Positions 55,700 through 64,000 of a stretch of 64,000 nt of DNA are shown piece after piece. Source of the stretch: Candidatus Zixiibacteriota bacterium. Its GTDB lineage: Bacteria; Zixibacteria; MSB-5A5; GN15; JAAZOE01. Location of the stretch: positions 1 to 64,000 of the forward strand of contig JAZGGI010000020.1 of NCBI GenBank assembly GCA_036480375.1. The letters are read 5' to 3'. How positions within the stretch are numbered: the first letter of the stretch is position 1; each line of letters begins with the position of its first letter. Position numbers and translations under genes: made by a program. The notes beneath the pieces are model-generated. The model saw only the letters and a list, made by a program, of their open reading frames with translations, was not told the origin of the DNA and ran no database searches.

Positions 55700-56468
55700 A
55701 CGCAAAATACTTTATAGGGTTAACAGCCTTTCCGTTAATTCTGATTTCATAATGCAGATGCGGGGCCGAGCTTTGTCCGGTGTTGCCCGATAGCGCGATC
55801 CGCTGCCCCGCGAAAATCGTATCGCCTGCCTGCACCAGAAGAGCGCTATTGTGACCGTACAGCGTTTCGATACTATCATTGTTTTTGACAATCACCGTTT
55901 TGCCAAATTCATCTCGTTCTCCGGCAAAAACCACTTCCCCAAAAGCGGACGAATAAACCGGCGAACCGACCGCCATCGCCAGATCAACTCCCTCGTGACG
56001 CTTTCCCTGAATTTCCGAATACCCGCGCGTGATCCATCCTATCGCGGGAAGCCCATCCGGAATCGGAGAGGACGGCGGCAATGATCTCGATATCGATCCC
56101 GGGCGAGTCTGAGTATGGCTTTCGGTAAACGTTTCATCTTCGCCGTATAAATCAGCTAACAGGACCGAATCCAATCCCGCTATAGCGGCGACGTCGGCCA
56201 TAAGCTGGCGCGTCTCCAAAAGCGATTGTTCCAGTATCTGAACTTTATACTGATAACGCCTGAGCGATTCGTTCTCCTCAGCCAATCGCTCGGCATCGGC
56301 CGCCATGGAAACGATATTAAAATATATAATCACATACGCGATCGGCGCGACCAGGACCAGACCGATAAATACTATCAGCGTACGATAAAACCAGACCGCC
56401 AGGCGAAACCGTTTCGGCTCCGCCTGATCATCCGGCACAATCATGAATGTCAAATAACGTCCGGCCAT
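55689..56468 (-). CDS. M23 family endopeptidase (LytM)
   Basis: A 259-residue membrane-anchored peptidoglycan peptidase. Membrane helix (about 30-52), a coiled-coil (55-95), and a C-terminal LytM/M23 domain with zinc ligands H158 and D162 (HEGVD), and HLH (H237, H239). It probably cross-link cleavage for cell-shape control together with bactofilin (overlapping genes). Confidence 0.92.
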   Translation of the reverse strand: MAGRYLTFMIVPDDQAEPKRFRLAVWFYRTLIVFIGLVLVAPIAYVIIYFNIVSMAADAERLAEENESLRRYQYKVQILEQSLLETRQLMADVAAIAGLDSVLLADLYGEDETFTESHTQTRPGSISRSLPPSSPIPDGLPAIGWITRGYSEIQGKRHEGVDLAMAVGSPVYSSAFGEVVFAGERDEFGKTVIVKNNDSIETLYGHNSALLVQAGDTIFAGQRIALSGNTGQSSAPHLHYEIRINGKAVNPIKYFAYED

Positions 56469-56472
56469 TTCT

Positions 56473-57321
56473 TTAAGACAGTTTCCTCATCATATCAAGT
56501 AATCGGTTCAAATCCTCATCACCATAATACTCTATTTCTATACGGCCTTTTTTTAAACCGGGTACAATTTTTACCGCCGTACCGAGAATATGTTTCAAAA
56601 ACGTCTCGGCGTCCTCGATCCCCGGCGGTTTTCTTTTAATCACCAGGCGACGCCGCTTCGATTGACGGGCCATGTTCTCCGCCTGCCGTACCGACATCGT
56701 TTCCGAAATAATTTTCTGCGCCACCTTGTTGCGTAAATTCGAATCGCTCACCGACAAAATCGCTCGCGCGTGCCCCTCGGTCAATTTGCCCTCAATAATC
56801 AACTGCCGGATATTATCGGGCAGAGTCAGAAGCCGCAGAGTATTTGTGACCGAAGCGCGGTTTTTTCCGACCTTGTCCGCCAATGCCGATTGAGTGATGC
56901 CACATTGCTCGATGAGAGCCTGGTAAGCCTGAGCCGTTTCTATCGGATTGAGATCCTCGCGCTGGACATTTTCAATCAAGGCCATCTCGAGCATTTCGTT
57001 TTTACTCAAATCACTCATGATCAAAGCGGAGATTTTGTCAAGCCCGGCGATTTTAGCCGCCCGAAACCGACGTTCCCCGACGATGAGAGTGAATCCTCCA
57101 CCTTCTTTCTTTACTAATATCGGCTGCAGCATCCCCCGCGATTTGAACGATTCGGCCAATTCCCCGAGAGAATCATTATCGAATGATTTACGCGGTTGAT
57201 GCGGATTGGGTGCGATCCGATCCAAGGGAATCGATTGATACATTCCTTCCGATTTCTCTTCCTTGTCCGCGGTCGGGATCAAAGCTTCCAGCCCGCGCCC
57301 TAATGCGATTTTACTACCCAT
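56473..57321 (-). CDS. parB: Chromosome partition protein ParB
   Basis: A 282-residue CTP-dependent DNA-sliding clamp that loads at parS. N-terminal ParB/Srx domain (IPLDRIAPNPHQPRKSFD, VGERRFRAAKIAG), central helix-turn-helix (SALADKVGKNRASVTNTLRLL) and C-terminal dimer domain. It overlaps parA by 8 bp. Target parS sites lie 1.4-3.4 kb upstream in mnmG/rsmG. Confidence 0.96.
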   Translation of the reverse strand: MGSKIALGRGLEALIPTADKEEKSEGMYQSIPLDRIAPNPHQPRKSFDNDSLGELAESFKSRGMLQPILVKKEGGGFTLIVGERRFRAAKIAGLDKISALIMSDLSKNEMLEMALIENVQREDLNPIETAQAYQALIEQCGITQSALADKVGKNRASVTNTLRLLTLPDNIRQLIIEGKLTEGHARAILSVSDSNLRNKVAQKIISETMSVRQAENMARQSKRRRLVIKRKPPGIEDAETFLKHILGTAVKIVPGLKKGRIEIEYYGDEDLNRLLDMMRKLS

Positions 57322-58075
57322 GACTCAATATCTCCTTGGCAAAAGAAATATAGTTTTGCGCTCCGGTGGACAATATATCATATAAAATAATAGGCTTTCC
57401 GAAACTGGGCGCCTCGGATAATCGGACGTTGCGATTGATGGCCGTTTGATAAACTTTGTCGGGAAAATATTTGCGCGTTTCCTCGGCAACCTGGCGCGAC
57501 AAATTCAAACGGCCGTCATACATCGTGAGAAGAACGCCCTCGATTTTCAAATCGGGATTGAGATGTCTTTGAACCAAATTTATGGAGTTTAACAGTTGCC
57601 CCATACCCTCGAGGGCATAATACTCGCATTGAATGGGAATAATGATCGAATCGGCGGCGGTGAGGATATTCAATGCCAGAAGTCCGAGAGAGGGTGGGCA
57701 GTCAATAATTATATATTCGTAATTATCTACTATCTGTCCTAATATCTCTTTTAGTTTTTGCTCCCGGGCTACCATCGGCACCAACTCGATCTCGGCCCCG
57801 ACCAGGCGCACATGCGAAGGAAGCAAATTCAGATAAGATAATTCCGTGGAAACGATCGCGTCGGCCGCTCCCGCCGCACCGATTAAAACTTCATAAGCGG
57901 TCGTGTCGTCATCTTTGGGGCAATATCCCAGGCCGCTGGTCGAATTGGCCTGGGGGTCCATATCCAACAAAAGCGTTTTCTTTTCGGCCGCCGCCAGACA
58001 GGAGGCGAGATTAATCGCCGTCGTCGTTTTTCCGACGCCTCCTTTTTGATTGGCCACCGCCATTATTTTGGCCAT
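57314..58075 (-). CDS. parA: Chromosome partition ATPase ParA (Soj)
   Basis: A 253-residue ATPase that moves the ParB-parS complex along the nucleoid. Deviant Walker A KGGVGKTTTAINLA, Walker A' DMDPQANSTSGLG, Walker B YIIIDCPPSLG. Normal length. First gene of the parA-parB pair. Confidence 0.96.
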   Translation of the reverse strand: MAKIMAVANQKGGVGKTTTAINLASCLAAAEKKTLLLDMDPQANSTSGLGYCPKDDDTTAYEVLIGAAGAADAIVSTELSYLNLLPSHVRLVGAEIELVPMVAREQKLKEILGQIVDNYEYIIIDCPPSLGLLALNILTAADSIIIPIQCEYYALEGMGQLLNSINLVQRHLNPDLKIEGVLLTMYDGRLNLSRQVAEETRKYFPDKVYQTAINRNVRLSEAPSFGKPIILYDILSTGAQNYISFAKEILSHG

Positions 58076-58153
58076 ATATCCTCGCTGTCCAAAACATCCG
58101 TGTTAAAATGTTAGAGTATCAATTTTTATAACGCGGCGCAACTAATTTTTTAA

Positions 58154-58735
58154 TTAAATTTCGGCGAGAGTAATTCTTTTTAATGATGAGTTATCTAACT
58201 TATAATCAATCATTTGAACAAGATTATACAAATCAGCCGGAAAGTTGAGGCCATAATGAATAAGGCGCGTATTCTGAGAAGCGAGCTTTTTAATGTCAGG
58301 AAAAATTTTCCCATCAAGACTAATGCGGCGGGAGACAACCAGAGAATAATTATTTTTGTTTGAAATCTGAGATAAGTCACAGTTTCGAATATCGGCCTCC
58401 AGGCCAAGCCGATTCAACGCCAGAGCAAGAAAATCGGCCTTTTTGTTTGACCTCTCTGCCAGCGTAATTTCTAATTTAGAAATAGCCAAAAGAAAAGGAA
58501 TTGAAGGTATGCCCCATCCGGAGCCGATATCGAGGATTGTATCGTCATTTTTAATCCAGCCCAATTTAACCGGAATTAAAGAATCGGCGATGATTTGCAT
58601 TAAATCATCCCGTTCCAAGTTTCTGGAAAATAGGTTGAAGCTCCGATTAGCCTTTTCGACCAAATCCAGATAAATATCAAGCTGGGACATATTGATATAC
58701 TTTTCGAGCAATTGTTTGGAGGAATAGTTAATCAT
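58154..58735 (-). CDS. rsmG: 16S rRNA guanine-527 N7-methyltransferase
   Basis: A 193-residue SAM methyltransferase: LDIGSGWGIPSIPFLLA motif and VVSRRISLDGKIFPD. It methylates G527 of 16S rRNA. The ATG at 58735 overlaps the mnmG stop; the frame upstream (MFHVKHPGRT) comes from the parS site, a text often mis-called as the RsmG start. Length suggests the shorter form. Confidence 0.93.
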   Translation of the reverse strand: MINYSSKQLLEKYINMSQLDIYLDLVEKANRSFNLFSRNLERDDLMQIIADSLIPVKLGWIKNDDTILDIGSGWGIPSIPFLLAISKLEITLAERSNKKADFLALALNRLGLEADIRNCDLSQISNKNNYSLVVSRRISLDGKIFPDIKKLASQNTRLIHYGLNFPADLYNLVQMIDYKLDNSSLKRITLAEI

Positions 58736-60626
58736 GGTTCGGCCCGGGTGTTTCACGTGAAACAATATTGAGGTTATGCTGCTTTATATGAATAGTCAAA
58801 ACCGCAATATCAGAAGGAGTAACTCCCTCAATCCGCCCGGCCTGTCCCAGTGTTTGAGGCTGGAAGCGCGTCAATTTCTCTATCGCCTCGGTCTTCAAGC
58901 CGGATAAACGGGTAAAATCCAGGCTATCGGGTATTTTAATACTCTCGTTTTTCCGTTTACGCTCAATCTCACGGTCCTGCTTTTCAAGATATCCTCGATA
59001 TTTAATTAATATCGCCGCTTTCTCAAATATATCCGGATACTCTTTCAAGCCGTTTCCGGAACTTAGCTCAAATAATCTCTCAGGTTCAAAATCGGGACGG
59101 CAAAGCAAATCGGCCATCGTCAAGCTTCCTCGCCTGGTCTTCAGGCCAAATTTTTCTTTTAAAACTATGGATGAAAACTTCTGCTCCTTCAGATAAGTTA
59201 CCATCTCCGTTAATCTTTTACTATAGTCGCCAATCAACATTAACTCATCTTCTGTATATATCGAAAACTTCTTTCCGTGCTTTGCCAGCCTGTCGAGGGC
59301 ATTATCTTCCCGCAATGCCAGCCTGTATTCAGCCCGGCTGGTGAACATGCGGTATGGCTCGGAGATATTCCGGGTGACCAGATCATCGAGCATCACGCCT
59401 ATATACGCTTCATCCCGACCGGGAACAAAAGGCTCCTCGCCAGGAATTGACAACGATGCGTTTAATCCGGCTACCAACCCCTGTGCCGCAGCCTCTTCAT
59501 AACCGGAAGTTCCATTAATTTGCCCGGCATGAAAAAGTCCCTTGATTAATTTCGTCTCAAGCGAAGGTTTTATCTGATAAGGAGGAACGAAATCGTATTC
59601 GATGGCATATCCCGGTTGAGTTATCTCTGCCCGCTCAAGCCCAATAATCGTCTTAACCGCTTTATATTGAATGTCTTCGGGCAATGAGGTCGAAAATCCG
59701 TTCAAATAAATCTCATCCGTTCCGACTCCTTCAGGCTCGATAAAGATTTGATGTCTGGGTTTGTCGGCAAACCGCACGACTTTATCTTCGATTGAGGGAC
59801 AATACCTCGGACCGGTTCCTTTAATTTGTCCCGAGAACAGGGGTGCCCGACCGATATTTTGATGAATAATATCTGCCGTTTCCTTTGTCGTATAAGTCAG
59901 CCAGCAAAGATAGTCATTTTTCAGATCCGGATTTTTATGGTACCAATGAGAAAAATACGGGGGAGGATTCATTCCCGGCTGCTTGTCAATTACATCGTAA
60001 TTAATCGATTTGCCATTGATGCGGGGGGGCGTTCCGGTTTTCAACCGGGCCGTTTCGAACCCGGCCTTATTCAAGGATTCCGTCATGCCAATCGAAGCTG
60101 GCTCATTGCGTCGCCCAGCCTGAATTGTTTTTTTACCGATATGAATCAGTCCGCCAAGAAAAGTCCCAGTGCATAGAACAACTCGTTTGGAATATACATT
60201 CCCGCCCCTTTTCAGTTTTAATCCAATTGCCTTATGCTTTTCGATCAATAGGCCAATCGCTTCATCTTCAATAACTTTAACACCTTTTAGCGAAGCAACG
60301 TAATCGCTGATGTATTTACAATGGACTCTGCGATCACATTGAATTCGTGTCGAGCGAACGGCCGGACCTTTGGATAGATTAAGCCGCCGGAACTGAATTC
60401 CGGAATAGTCGGCAGCTTTACCGATTATCCCGCCGAGAGCGTCAACTTCGCGAACTAAATGCCCTTTGCCGACTCCGCCGATAGCGGGATTGCATGACAT
60501 CAGGGCCAGTTTGGATTTATCCATCGTGACCAAACCGGTTTTCATACCCATCCGATGGGCGATCATTACCGCTTCCGTCCCCGCGTGACCGCCTCCGACT
60601 ACCAGTATGTCAAAATCATATTTCAT
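58728..60626 (-). CDS. mnmG: tRNA uridine-34 5-carboxymethylaminomethyl modification enzyme MnmG
   Basis: A 632-residue FAD protein that with MnmE modifies the wobble uridine of tRNAs. Dinucleotide fold VVGGGHAGTEAV at the N-terminus, and the family signatures RSTRIQCDR and GYEEAAAQGLVAGLNA. The last 15 or so codons include the parS sequence (text NIVSRETPG). Confidence 0.96.
   Translation of the reverse strand: MKYDFDILVVGGGHAGTEAVMIAHRMGMKTGLVTMDKSKLALMSCNPAIGGVGKGHLVREVDALGGIIGKAADYSGIQFRRLNLSKGPAVRSTRIQCDRRVHCKYISDYVASLKGVKVIEDEAIGLLIEKHKAIGLKLKRGGNVYSKRVVLCTGTFLGGLIHIGKKTIQAGRRNEPASIGMTESLNKAGFETARLKTGTPPRINGKSINYDVIDKQPGMNPPPYFSHWYHKNPDLKNDYLCWLTYTTKETADIIHQNIGRAPLFSGQIKGTGPRYCPSIEDKVVRFADKPRHQIFIEPEGVGTDEIYLNGFSTSLPEDIQYKAVKTIIGLERAEITQPGYAIEYDFVPPYQIKPSLETKLIKGLFHAGQINGTSGYEEAAAQGLVAGLNASLSIPGEEPFVPGRDEAYIGVMLDDLVTRNISEPYRMFTSRAEYRLALREDNALDRLAKHGKKFSIYTEDELMLIGDYSKRLTEMVTYLKEQKFSSIVLKEKFGLKTRRGSLTMADLLCRPDFEPERLFELSSGNGLKEYPDIFEKAAILIKYRGYLEKQDREIERKRKNESIKIPDSLDFTRLSGLKTEAIEKLTRFQPQTLGQAGRIEGVTPSDIAVLTIHIKQHNLNIVSRETPGPNHD
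58749..58764. promoter_or_regulatory. parS site (perfect)
   Basis: TGTTTCACGTGAAACA matches the 16-bp parS consensus exactly. It lies in the 3' end of mnmG, just upstream of rsmG and 0.7 kb from parA. ParB binds and loads here. Confidence 0.93.
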
Positions 60627-60670
60627 AAATTCCAGGAATATATAGCATAAAATGAAAAACTCGTCAATAC

Positions 60671-60686
60671 TGTTTCACATGAAACA
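60671..60686. promoter_or_regulatory. parS site (one mismatch)
   Basis: TGTTTCACATGAAACA differs from consensus at one central base. It lies in the 60-bp gap between mnmG and mnmE. A variant palindrome with central CATG still is often bound by ParB. Confidence 0.8.
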
Positions 60687-62072
60687 TCATTTTCCAATGC
60701 AAAAGTTTGAAAATATTTCATCGAGTATCTGTTCGGTATAAATATGCCCCGTTATCTCCCCGATGGCATCAGCGGCCTGACGCAGTTCCCACGACAATAC
60801 TTCAACCGGAGCGGACGATTTTTCAATCTCTTTCAGATGTGTTAAGCATTTATCAATTTTGCTCTTATGACGATTAGACGTGACAAATAGGCCATCAGTG
60901 AGATCAGAGATTCCGGCCGATTCGTAAATTATTTTCGTTAATGCCCTCAAGCCCTTGCCTGTTTTCGCTGAGATTTCAAAAATATTATCGGTTATATTTA
61001 ACTTTTTTATCCATTTTTGAATTTTCGCATTGATATTATCGCACAGATCAATCTTATTAAGCACGATTATCAGTCTTTGAATTTTAGACAAATTAAAAGC
61101 GGGAAAATCAGACGGACGTTTATTAATATCAAACAGGTAAATTATCATATTCGCTTGCTTTATAAGTTTTTGCGAAGAAGCGATACCGGCCTTTTCAACG
61201 TGACCCCGTGCCCTGCGAATTCCGGCCGTGTCATACAATTCAACCGGCAGACCCTCAATATCGATCCATTCCGAGATATAATCACGAGTCGTTCCGGGGA
61301 CAGGGGTTACCAGGGCGCGATTGCGTTTAACCAGGCGATTAAATAGAAGAGATTTTCCGGCATTGGGCGGCCCCAAAATCAATACTTGATATCCATCTTT
61401 GATTATTTTTCCGGTGCGATAACTTTCCGATAATTCCTCCAATTGGGCTATAACGCTTTCGAGTTTTTCAGATAAGAGCTCCTGGCCGATACGACCGACA
61501 TCATCCTCATCCGGAAAATCGATATCAGCTTCGAGCTCGGCCAGCATATTGATAATATTATTTCTTAACTTAGTTATAAGTTCTCCATAAGCGCCGATCA
61601 AATGCTGCCGCGATACCCGATACGAAAGCTCGGTCTTGGCCGCGACGATATCGGCCGCTCCTTCGAGACGGGTCAAATCCTCGCCGCGGTTTAAAAACCT
61701 CCTCAGAGAAAACTCACCCGCTTCGGCCGGTCGGCAATCACGGGAGAGAATCGTCTCGATAATCGCTCCCAATACCATCGCCCCGGCATGACAGTATATC
61801 TCAAGCAGATCCTCACCGGTAAAGCTTTTTGGACCGGGCATATATACCGCCAAAACTTCATCGAGAGTTTCTCCGGATGCCGATTTGATTTGGCCGAAGC
61901 GCAATAAGTATGGAGATGGTTTGGACTTTTTCTTGTGAGGTATAAAAACCTTTTTCAGAATTTCAAGAGCCTTCGGCCCCGAAACGCGAACGACTCCGAT
62001 GCCGCCGGAGCCGGTCGGTGTGGCAATGGCTGCAATCGTATCTACTGAATTATTCGTTGCCCCATCAGGCAT
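60687..62072 (-). CDS. mnmE: tRNA modification GTPase MnmE
   Basis: A 461-residue GTPase partner of MnmG. N-terminal folate-binding domain (DTIAAIATPTGSGGIGVVRVSG), a G domain (GPPNAGKSLLFN, DTAGIRRARG, NKIDL) in the middle, and the C-terminal CIGK motif (FCIGK) needed for modification. Start overlaps yidC end by 8 bp. Confidence 0.96.
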   Translation of the reverse strand: MPDGATNNSVDTIAAIATPTGSGGIGVVRVSGPKALEILKKVFIPHKKKSKPSPYLLRFGQIKSASGETLDEVLAVYMPGPKSFTGEDLLEIYCHAGAMVLGAIIETILSRDCRPAEAGEFSLRRFLNRGEDLTRLEGAADIVAAKTELSYRVSRQHLIGAYGELITKLRNNIINMLAELEADIDFPDEDDVGRIGQELLSEKLESVIAQLEELSESYRTGKIIKDGYQVLILGPPNAGKSLLFNRLVKRNRALVTPVPGTTRDYISEWIDIEGLPVELYDTAGIRRARGHVEKAGIASSQKLIKQANMIIYLFDINKRPSDFPAFNLSKIQRLIIVLNKIDLCDNINAKIQKWIKKLNITDNIFEISAKTGKGLRALTKIIYESAGISDLTDGLFVTSNRHKSKIDKCLTHLKEIEKSSAPVEVLSWELRQAADAIGEITGHIYTEQILDEIFSNFCIGK

Positions 62073-63744
62073 CCTTTACCTGTGGATTCTTTTGTTCCAT
62101 TTGCTTACGAACGTACATAGTCTCAACAAATGAAAGAATATTGAAACCGGTCCAGTACAATACCAATCCCGCCGGGAAATTCATAAACAGCCAGCCAAAA
62201 ATAAGTGGCATCATATAGACCATCATTTTGTTTTTCGGGTCGGTCATTGTCATTTTCTGCTGGACAAACATACTGACCATCATAATAATCGGCAAAACAT
62301 AAAGAGGATCGGGCACCGACAAATCAGTAATCCAGCCCAAAAACGACGCACCGCGAAATTCAATCGTCGTTTTGAATACGATAAACAAGGCAAAGAACAG
62401 AGGCATCTGGGGCAGCATCGGCAGGCATCCCGATAATGGATTGGCGCCCGCCTCTTTGTACAGTTTCATCATTTCCTTGTTCAGCCGCCCGGCGTCATTT
62501 TTATGTTTTTCCTGCAGCGCTTTCATTTTGGGCTGGACATCTTTGAGCTTGGCCATGGCCGCGGCCTGTTTTCGAGAAAGGGGAAAGGTGATGATTTTAA
62601 TTAGTAGCGCGAAAATCAAAACGACCATGCCATAATTGGGTAGAACGCTGTAAATCTTTGGCAGTAGCCATATTATACCGATTGAGAATGGCTTGATTAT
62701 AATCCACCCCATTGAATTAAGCTCTTCCAATCCGATATTGTATTTCTTCAGCATTTGATAATCGAGGGGCCCGGCAAACAAAGTAAAGGAATCCGAAATC
62801 GATCCGGATGATGGAATCTGCATTGTCAGCTTGGTAGTTATTTCCCTGACATCGATATTATCATCGCCGATTCTCTGTTCGCGTTCGGTGCCATGAGCCT
62901 CAAAACCATCGGTTTGGCGACTTTTGGGGATCATTACCGTCGCAAAATATTTGGTTCGCATTCCTCCCCAATCAGCGGCTCCGGGTTGGATTTCCTTCAT
63001 CCGCCCATTATCAAAATCACTGAATTCGTATTTTTCATCCATCATCGTGACGGCATTATAATAACTGTAATCATCCTCCAGATTGGATTCGGTCGGGGGA
63101 ATGGCAATGCCCCAAACCAGGTTATAATCCCGCTCGAATCCGAAGCTTTCAATCCCCTCAATAGTAATATCAAAGCCGATATCATAAGAATCAGCGTTAA
63201 TTGTATAAGTTTTGGTTATCCTCCCACCGTTGGGATGATTATAAACATAAGTAATTTTCCGAGGTGAATCACCAGCGCCAATTTCGAAATCGATCGAATT
63301 GCTGGTAAAGGCCAATCGTGAAGTGACGAATCCGCCACTTGCGTCTTCAAAATCCGGGACAACTTTGTCAGACGACTCTGCCAATATGACATTGCCACCA
63401 TCATGATATGTGTACTCATTAAGAGTTATTTTGTTCAGCCCGCCGCCATAGTTAGTGAATCCGAGCGTATACAATGGCGTTCTAACCGTTATAAGTTGTT
63501 CCGGTATAGGGGAATCAATCGATTGGACAATTGTTGTCCCGGGCATCGATTGTTCGATTTCCGGTTGAGTCGGCGGTTGGGTCTGAGGCTGCGTACGGGA
63601 TTGATAATCCGTCGTGTCCGGTATAACAGTTATCGGCGGTTGTTCGGGGGCAGGCTTCACAATCCCCAGGTATTCCGTAATTTGTCCCCAAAAGACAAGA
63701 ACCGCTACACATATAACCACCAGAGCTATTGTTTTTCTATCCAC
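62065..63744 (-). CDS. yidC: Membrane protein insertase YidC
   Basis: A 559-residue inner membrane insertase. N-terminal helix (residues 6-22), Pro/Thr-rich linker, a large periplasmic beta-sandwich (about 60-330), then a conserved core of five helices (ALLIKIITFPLSRKQAAAMAKLKDVQPKMKALQEKHKN, GCLPMLPQMPLFFALFIVF). It is the Gram-negative long type. Confidence 0.95.
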   Translation of the reverse strand: MDRKTIALVVICVAVLVFWGQITEYLGIVKPAPEQPPITVIPDTTDYQSRTQPQTQPPTQPEIEQSMPGTTIVQSIDSPIPEQLITVRTPLYTLGFTNYGGGLNKITLNEYTYHDGGNVILAESSDKVVPDFEDASGGFVTSRLAFTSNSIDFEIGAGDSPRKITYVYNHPNGGRITKTYTINADSYDIGFDITIEGIESFGFERDYNLVWGIAIPPTESNLEDDYSYYNAVTMMDEKYEFSDFDNGRMKEIQPGAADWGGMRTKYFATVMIPKSRQTDGFEAHGTEREQRIGDDNIDVREITTKLTMQIPSSGSISDSFTLFAGPLDYQMLKKYNIGLEELNSMGWIIIKPFSIGIIWLLPKIYSVLPNYGMVVLIFALLIKIITFPLSRKQAAAMAKLKDVQPKMKALQEKHKNDAGRLNKEMMKLYKEAGANPLSGCLPMLPQMPLFFALFIVFKTTIEFRGASFLGWITDLSVPDPLYVLPIIMMVSMFVQQKMTMTDPKNKMMVYMMPLIFGWLFMNFPAGLVLYWTGFNILSFVETMYVRKQMEQKNPQVKDA

Positions 63745-63761
63745 ATTAACCTCACACTCAA

Positions 63762-63962
63762 TTATTCAACCGGATCATATCCGCCGGGGAAAAAGGGATT
63801 ACATCTCAGGATTCTTCTGACTGCCATCCAACCACCCCGCAATGCCCCGTACCGTTTGACGGCATCAAGCCCGTAATGTGAGCAGGTCGGGTAAAATCGG
63901 CATTGTCCGAATAATCTAAAGAAAGGACTCAAAACCACGCAGTAGAATTTGGTGAGTCCCAC
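63762..63962 (-). CDS. yidD: Membrane protein insertion efficiency factor YidD
   Basis: A small peripheral membrane protein of 66 residues from the GTG at 63962: [45 protein letters not shown]. It helps YidC insert proteins. The frame is open upstream to the window end (...LSPLAWTF), so the true start may lie earlier or outside. It is followed after 17 bp by yidC. By convention rnpA, rpmH and dnaA should come next to the right. Confidence 0.9.
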   Translation of the reverse strand: MGLTKFYCVVLSPFFRLFGQCRFYPTCSHYGLDAVKRYGALRGGWMAVRRILRCNPFFPGGYDPVE

Positions 63963-64000
63963 GAAAGTCCACGCCAGCGGAGAGAGCCGGCGGTCAATTC

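Noticed and set aside
55166-55717. 183-codon plus-strand frame
   Set aside because: Antisense shadow of the bactofilin gene.
58736-58765. Longer RsmG start MFHVKHPGRT
   Set aside because: This text is the translated parS palindrome; the ATG overlapping the mnmG stop fits better.
63963-64000. rnpA C-terminus
   Set aside because: The position is where rnpA is expected, but too few bases are present to identify it; the open frame here belongs to yidD.

Overview
The window is one continuous stretch of a bacterial chromosome with dense genes, a GC content near 45% by eye, and typical Gram-negative envelope genes (LptC-like lipoprotein, several lipoproteins, YidC with a large periplasmic domain). 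Two secreted proteins end in paired EF-hand, dockerin-like modules (GDANGD...VGDAV.VIN..FK.G) of a kind common in candidate phylum Zixibacteria and related FCB lineages. I infer a Zixibacteria-like organism, possibly a metagenome-assembled genome, but this cannot be proved from the sequence alone.

Layout. 1-1,432: the cut N-terminus of an IS3-family transposase, then phosphofructokinase. 1,710-4,286: glycogen/maltodextrin phosphorylase. 4,510-9,012: two large secreted dockerin-like proteins. 9,331-11,317: OsmC, DUF302, FmdB and a lipoprotein. 11,307-16,939 (minus): UvrD/PcrA helicase, HemW, signal peptidase I, a secreted protein and LptC. 16,940-19,930: a patch of inverted repeats around a TIR-domain gene and a GNAT gene. 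19,931-24,724: engB-purA and an M16 double-domain protease. 24,822-27,938: a ModA-like lipoprotein and an overlapping ComEA-like/PilM-like/rsmD/coaD chain. 28,017-32,502: a decaying region with a nonsense-interrupted NTF2-like gene, an ECF sigma/anti-sigma pair, a beta-lactamase N-terminus fused head-to-head with a broken glycosyltransferase N-terminus, and a frameshifted ankyrin/PD40 gene. 32,592-36,890: DUF3024, small and membrane proteins, AI-2E-type permease. 36,893-39,789 (minus): a zinc/manganese ABC operon headed by a ribbon-helix-helix regulator with its own dyad. 39,923-44,814: pirin, NmrA-like reductase, a BlaI/M56 signalling pair with eleven C-terminal repeats, cupin. 44,833-55,028 (minus): accessory genes lying between the two halves of a usual MoxR-DUF58 pair. 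55,265-64,000 (minus): the origin-proximal cluster bactofilin, M23 peptidase, parB, parA, rsmG, mnmG, mnmE, yidC, yidD, carrying two parS sites. Two perfect DnaA boxes lie in the moxR-bactofilin gap.

No tRNA, rRNA or CRISPR array was seen. The most interesting items are the TIR gene bracketed by GTAGG/CCTAC-ended hairpin elements, one of which has two hairpin loops that are exact 7-nt complements; the Cys/His-tailed ribbon-helix-helix regulator of the metal ABC operon with a dyad overlapping its promoter; the BlaI/M56 pair with 29-residue repeats; and several gene relics (an asparaginase N-terminal duplicate, two truncated genes meeting head-to-head, a single-base frameshift and an in-frame stop).
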